Below are positions 8,101 through 10,547 of a DNA stretch of 10,547 bases, piece by piece (within the stretch, counting starts at the first letter, position 1; the number at the start of each line of letters is the position of its first letter). The stretch is from positions 1 through 10,547 of the forward strand of contig JANXTV010000310.1 in the NCBI GenBank assembly GCA_025352185.1. Reading direction: 5' to 3'. The stretch is from Oligoflexia bacterium (GTDB lineage Bacteria; Bdellovibrionota; UBA1018). The translations under genes and the position numbers were made by a program. Under the pieces are notes generated by a model, which was not told where the DNA came from, ran no database searches, and was given only the letters and a program-made list of their open reading frames with translations.

Positions 8101-9313
8101 CCGCCCCCAGCCACAATACATGGGCCCGTTTCAGCGTGACGGTGGTTTCCAGGGGAATCGGCTTTGAAAGGTTATAATGGAAAGCTCCGATTTCCACTTT
8201 ACCGCCCAGGCCCGGCTGCTTACCTCCGCCTTTTTCAATTTCGCGGGATTCGAGCGTAGCGTGCTTCACGATAATTTCGTCGGCAGGGACCTCGCCGTTC
8301 GCGATTGCGGAATAACTTCCTTCGACGTCGACCTGGTCGAATCGGTAATTTCGGTACGTAAAGTTTTCGCCCTTAATAATTCCCGTGGCGGTAAGAGTTT
8401 CGGGAACGCGGTCGAGTTCCATCTGGGCACGGCCGTCGAAGGATACGTGTCCCTGAGGCATTACCCGGCCGGTCTTTCCGGGTGAGCCCTGGGTGAGAAA
8501 GTCGAGCATCCGCGCGAGGTCTCCCTGGAGCTTGAGTGCAAGATCCGCTTTCAATCCGCTTCCCCGCAGGAGATCCCCCGTCACACTCCCACTGGCCGAA
8601 GCCTGGGTGCCCTCGCGAATGAGTTCAAACTCCCGAATCGTTACGCCGTTCGCCCCGATCCGCGCCGACACCCGGAGACTGTCGACGGTCTTCGGGTACG
8701 GGAAACTGGGCGGTGTCTCGGCCTGAAGCTCGCCGAGGTGGACGGCGAGGTCATAGTAGCTTTCCTTCTTTTCGGTGATCTTTTCGATTTCGACCGATTT
8801 CGCGTTAAAAGACGTATGCGTTTTTAAACTCGGGATATCGAGTTCTACGGCGGTGTTCTCGAGCATCACTCGCTCGGTCTGAATTTCTAGAATATCCTGC
8901 CACGAAATCCCCGCCGTTTTCTTTTTCTTCGGCTCGGCGGGACGAGGGATGAGTGAGGTCTTCAACTTCCCGTTAATAATCCGAACTTCGTGAATACTCA
9001 CCCGTCCCGAGAGGATTTGGAGCGGCCGAAATGCGAGCTCCATCCGTTCCGCTTCGATCTGGGTGCCGGGAGGAACATTCGCGGCGTTTCGATCAGCGAC
9101 GGCGATACGTGGGTTAACGATCCCGACGCCCGGTGGGAAAAGCTGAATGGCAATATTCGTAAAATCAGCCGTGATGCCGAGGTTCGTCGGGACGTACTTA
9201 GCCAGCACGCGCTTCAGCTGGTTAGCGAAGGCGGCACTCTGGATATACATCGCCGCAGATCCGATTAGGATCGTGACGACGATGAAGAAGAGGAGGACGG
9301 GGTTCTTACGCAT
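5183..9313 (-). CDS. tamB: TamB-like translocation and assembly module protein (DUF490/AsmA-like)
   Basis: The 1376-residue product has an uncleaved N-terminal anchor (about residues 6-24, VLLFFIVVTILIGS). An AsmA-like start region follows, with a lysine-rich linker (PAEPKKKKTAG, about 125-135). Then comes a very long beta-rich middle of repeated short strands, and the TamB C-terminal domain at about 1018-1376. Diagnostic pieces there are DIAVAAPGNIIVQN, LRIIGNIDNPKPLGTVTAVQG, FDNPTVLNPRFEVLA and PPLPEPEILNLLALGVT, then KIVIKRQFGKRFEVSAGS. TamB proteins hang from the inner membrane, span the periplasm as a hydrophobic groove and dock their C terminus on an Omp85 barrel; family members are implicated in outer-membrane protein insertion and phospholipid transport. 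Length is typical (E. coli TamB is about 1260). The start overlaps the TPR gene by 49 bases, and the stop overlaps the barrel gene by 4, so all three should be one operon. The ribosome site is weak (AAAGAA), suggesting coupling. Confidence 0.94.
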   Translation of the reverse strand: MRKNPVLLFFIVVTILIGSAAMYIQSAAFANQLKRVLAKYVPTNLGITADFTNIAIQLFPPGVGIVNPRIAVADRNAANVPPGTQIEAERMELAFRPLQILSGRVSIHEVRIINGKLKTSLIPRPAEPKKKKTAGISWQDILEIQTERVMLENTAVELDIPSLKTHTSFNAKSVEIEKITEKKESYYDLAVHLGELQAETPPSFPYPKTVDSLRVSARIGANGVTIREFELIREGTQASASGSVTGDLLRGSGLKADLALKLQGDLARMLDFLTQGSPGKTGRVMPQGHVSFDGRAQMELDRVPETLTATGIIKGENFTYRNYRFDQVDVEGSYSAIANGEVPADEIIVKHATLESREIEKGGGKQPGLGGKVEIGAFHYNLSKPIPLETTVTLKRAHVLWLGAELLEELYSLDGRVTGETKVKFTPGTAASPFEVRGEVDWKVEGLQIDNQRLGKEKKLSRIIHVKESTLKGPVSVTPSAVKFENMTIGMKSTLLNVDGAINISDAGKTSYEILGGGPVDFKEFGILAENPIEGTGALAIRVHGPASDVKMDFDGSINNFRYLSMNFGEFRGRVTWDDISSALLFQKLECIRGRTRYRLDGKMDLGEKDKMDFKVDIPTGGNINDFASIFDDFTKDFWWFPKSVTGAMQGSMRVYGGVSLSEMMVDASITGNRWEYFGERFSKVRLVGGYDRGKYFISDFEGTKRQGRIFGSIGFDAKSNYDWKISSENFSLSDIDRIASLDIPLRGTVSAHSVGKGPPGAVESKTDLRLTNLVLRGKKFADSALTIDTKNGRARIEGNGIGDQATLKALYDFNPGKESFVDLRADELDFSPTILLLNPALMQDENLAGKLTGSYRLDFLSGQAEVGSGSVKLADYVLKKSGTSFRLDHPYEMKIERGSFNLPAVGLVGDEGTTTLAMRSSSGNLSGSIRGKMDLSVAEFFTSAIEKSDGTVNLDLEIGGTLKAPSISGSGSVTNGMVRITGIETPIENIGGGFDLQDGELFLDSFESDLASGRATLDGSIDFFLTKWPTFDLAMGLNGNKLKVYPFQVAKVRGKLDITGDSRPYLVGGKVLLENAISREKIATGRGPGLRSVQYLPPSTASSSTAIPLFRLDIAVAAPGNIIVQNELMDVEAKGDLRIIGNIDNPKPLGTVTAVQGKILFKDRSFQIQNGVMEFDNPTVLNPRFEVLAFTEVANRRIQLFATGRFDSQKFEFSSNPPLPEPEILNLLALGVTGDESRKFRSNDRSAYEQGEAASLVLHSLDFNREVQAKTGLQIGINEAVDDRTGTSVFSRTSTTDSSTAPKIVIKRQFGKRFEVSAGSTVGVGTSIQRQVNAEVNVTNGLSVIGVWESIEGATAEDPKRNSFGVDLKVQKRFK

Positions 9314-10203
9314 TTCTTTTGGTTTATGAGCATTCTCTCCGCAGCATCGCGGTATTCGGGGTTAATTTGAACGACGGCGCGGTACCATCGTACGGCGCCC
9401 TCAAAATTCTTCAGACCTTCCTGAGCAAGTCCGGCCAGATATCCAAAGTCGATTTTTTCTTCCGGCGTTCCACTCTGGTCGGCGATCAGGGACTCGATCT
9501 CGATGAGAGCATCGTGAAATTTCTTTTGGGCCACGAGAGCGGTCGCGAGAAGGCCTCGTGCTTTACGTTCACTTTCGGCGTGGTACGAGGCCGCGCGGAA
9601 CTGCCGTACGGCCACGTCGTAGAGTTCCATTTCGAGGAATCCAATGCCGAGATCCATCCGGTCCTGGGCCGTCGCGCCCGCACAAAGCTGGTCGATTCCC
9701 GCGAGAAACTCCCCTAATTCCTCGGGGGTCCGGAAAAACTGTTCAGATGCGAGCGGAGAAAGTCCCACCTCGTGTTCGAGCGAATCGAGGACGGATTCGG
9801 GAGTTTCATCGGACTCGGGAAGTTTTTTCTTCGAGCGAAGGAACGACCCCCGGGGATTCTCCTCCTGTCCGAGCAGTCTTCGAATCTCTGTTTTTTGAAT
9901 ATCCTCGAGTCGATCACGCGCCGTTAGATTTCCCGGGTCGATCCGAAGCACCCGGCGGAGCGTAACTTTCGCATCGTCCAGAAAACCTTCACCGATTTGA
10001 ATCTTTGAGTTTACGAGTAGTTCTTCGACCCCCGCTTCCGGACTCGCGTCGGCGGCGGCCGACGGTGTGGCCCGCGAGGTCTTTACGGAATCTCCGGGCG
10101 GAGTGGATGGATCCGAACGGAGGATGGTGCGGGTCTGAAGAAGATCATCTCCGAGATCGGTGCGGGTCGCATCGGAACTCGGTTTCGGAGTATTCTTTAC
10201 CAT
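9265..10203 (-). CDS. TPR-repeat protein, first gene of the tam-like operon
   Basis: The 312-residue product lacks a signal peptide and membrane helix, so it is probably cytoplasmic. Residues 1-55 are low-complexity and rich in Thr, Ser, Pro and Asp. One TPR-like helix pair lies at about 60-95 (GEGFLDDAKVTLRRVLRIDP). After a charged linker (110-150) come further TPRs at about 182-285, including DLGIGFLEMELYDVAVRQF and GLKNFEGAVRWYRAVVQINP. TPRs bind other proteins; no catalytic motif is seen. The reading frame runs 49 bases into tamB and there encodes eight serines in a row near its end. A good ribosome site precedes the ATG. Its place directly ahead of tamB and the barrel gene suggests an accessory or scaffolding role for that system, but this is context only. 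Similar TPR blocks occur in many deltaproteobacterial proteins of unrelated function. Confidence 0.82.
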   Translation of the reverse strand: MVKNTPKPSSDATRTDLGDDLLQTRTILRSDPSTPPGDSVKTSRATPSAAADASPEAGVEELLVNSKIQIGEGFLDDAKVTLRRVLRIDPGNLTARDRLEDIQKTEIRRLLGQEENPRGSFLRSKKKLPESDETPESVLDSLEHEVGLSPLASEQFFRTPEELGEFLAGIDQLCAGATAQDRMDLGIGFLEMELYDVAVRQFRAASYHAESERKARGLLATALVAQKKFHDALIEIESLIADQSGTPEEKIDFGYLAGLAQEGLKNFEGAVRWYRAVVQINPEYRDAAERMLINQKKCVRTPSSSSSSSSRS

Positions 10204-10208
10204 CGCGG

Positions 10209-10217
10209 CCTCTTCCT
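10209..10217 (-). promoter_or_regulatory. Ribosome binding site of the TPR gene
   Basis: On the minus strand AGGAAGAGG ends 5 bases before the ATG at 10203. It is the strongest ribosome site of the three-gene operon and supports this start. Confidence 0.6.
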
Positions 10218-10232
10218 TGAGTGAGCACGTCT

Positions 10233-10276
10233 AAAAAAACGCCGGCCAAGAGCGCCGAAAACTTCCATCCTGGAAG
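10233..10276 (-). terminator. Possible weak terminator between accC and the TPR gene
   Basis: Read on the minus strand, about 30 bases after the accC stop a 6-base-pair hairpin (CTTCCA, loop GGA, TGGAAG; 10276-10262) is followed by TTTT. Then a short GC hairpin (CGGC/GCCG with a 7-base loop) comes 3 bases before a run of seven T (10239-10233). Either could end accC transcription, though both stems are short. The T-run is only 29 bases from the TPR start codon, leaving little room for a separate promoter, so read-through from accC into the tam-like operon remains possible. Confidence 0.4.
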
Positions 10277-10306
10277 GCGCGCGTACCCTTAGCCATCTAT
10301 TCGATA

Positions 10307-10510
10307 TTACTCGGATTTAGAGAGGAACTCTTCCAAAAAATTCGTGTCGTAATTCGCCGAAGCGAACGCGTCCGTCGCGAGGATTCGGCGGTGGAGAGGA
10401 ATGTTCGTTCGAATTCCTTCGACGACGTATTCGTCAAGCGCCTGGCGCATCTTCGCGATCGCCGCGGTTCGGTCTTTCGCGTGTACGATGAGCTTTCCGA
10501 TCATCGAGTC
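10307..10510 (-). CDS. accC: Biotin carboxylase subunit of acetyl-CoA carboxylase, C-terminal fragment
   Basis: The last 68 residues match the end of AccC: DSMIGKLIVHAKDR, MRQALDEYVVEGIRTNIP, then LHRRIL and NYDTNFLEEFL before the stop at 10307-10309. AccC carboxylates biotin on the carrier protein using ATP and bicarbonate, the first step of fatty-acid synthesis; only the end of its C-terminal lid domain is present. Family members read about YYDSMI at this point. The Asp codon (10510-10508) is intact, but everything before it (10511-10547) departs from the family in all three frames. The true gene therefore stops matching about 37 bases before the window edge. It lies upstream of the TPR gene in the same direction, with a 103-base gap. 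Confidence 0.92.
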   Translation of the reverse strand, partial: DSMIGKLIVHAKDRTAAIAKMRQALDEYVVEGIRTNIPLHRRILATDAFASANYDTNFLEEFLSKSE

Positions 10511-10547
10511 AGGTGAGCCGGGCGAGGAGCACCGCCTCGGCCGTAGC
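10511..10547. other. Very GC-rich edge segment not matching accC
   Basis: These 37 bases should encode the conserved AccC stretch just before DSMIGK, but no minus-strand frame does so. The three frames read LRPRRCSSPGSP, ATAEAVLLARLT followed by a stop, and YGRGGAPRPAHLTR followed by a stop. The segment is much richer in G and C than the rest. ATAEAVLLARLT resembles coding sequence of a high-GC organism. The simplest reading is a chimeric or erroneous contig end; a real rearrangement is possible. Confidence 0.5.

Noticed and set aside
7682..8167. A 161-codon plus-strand open frame inside the tamB region
   Set aside because: Antisense shadow of tamB with no protein family features.
9290..9325. 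Programmed -1 frameshift fusing the TPR protein to TamB at the A-rich AAAAGAAATG
   Set aside because: No canonical slippery heptamer or clear downstream structure is seen. A membrane-anchored TamB starting at its own ATG fits the family better.
1..10547. CRISPR array, tRNA/rRNA, insertion sequence or defence system
   Set aside because: No regular direct repeats, no cloverleaf or rRNA-like sequence, and no transposase, nuclease or toxin motifs were seen on either strand.

Overview
The window looks like a piece of a diderm (Gram-negative) bacterial chromosome or metagenome contig. Most of it (about 840-10510) is moderately GC-rich, uses mainly CGN arginine codons, and encodes outer-membrane assembly proteins (a TamB-like protein and an Omp85/POTRA barrel), a lipoprotein with an AgmX/PglI (TonB-like) C-terminal fold, a GT87 glycosyltransferase and the end of biotin carboxylase. 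Stand-alone AgmX/PglI domains and barrel proteins with many POTRAs suggest a deltaproteobacterial-type lineage (Myxococcota/Bdellovibrionota-like). This is inference only, and no gene here fixes the taxonomy.

Layout. (1) 1-840, minus strand: the C-terminal part of a DUF1111 di-heme c-type cytochrome oxidoreductase. It is visibly more AT-rich than the rest, lacks its N-terminal part, and changes reading frame once at a run of four G (746-749). (2) 841-1038: intergenic, with one imperfect inverted repeat. (3) 1039-1380 and 1391-2563, plus strand: a small lipoprotein and a GT87 membrane glycosyltransferase, likely co-transcribed. (4) 10203-2499, minus strand: a tight three-gene operon of TPR protein, TamB-like protein and Omp85 barrel protein. 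The first two genes overlap by 49 bp and the last two by an ATGA. (5) 10307 to about 10510, minus strand: the 3' end of accC. The last 37 bases do not continue accC in any frame.

How the genes work together. The TamB-like protein (inner-membrane anchored, periplasm-spanning) and the Omp85 barrel most probably form a TAM-like system for inserting proteins or moving lipid to the outer membrane. The TPR protein made just ahead of them is a candidate cytoplasmic partner. The barrel gene ends inside the 3' end of the oppositely oriented GT87 gene (65 bp tail-to-tail overlap).

I found no RNA genes, CRISPR array, insertion sequence, defence cassette or clearly new system. The most unusual points are the six POTRA-like repeats of the barrel protein, the operon architecture, and the evidence that both window edges may be broken or chimeric.
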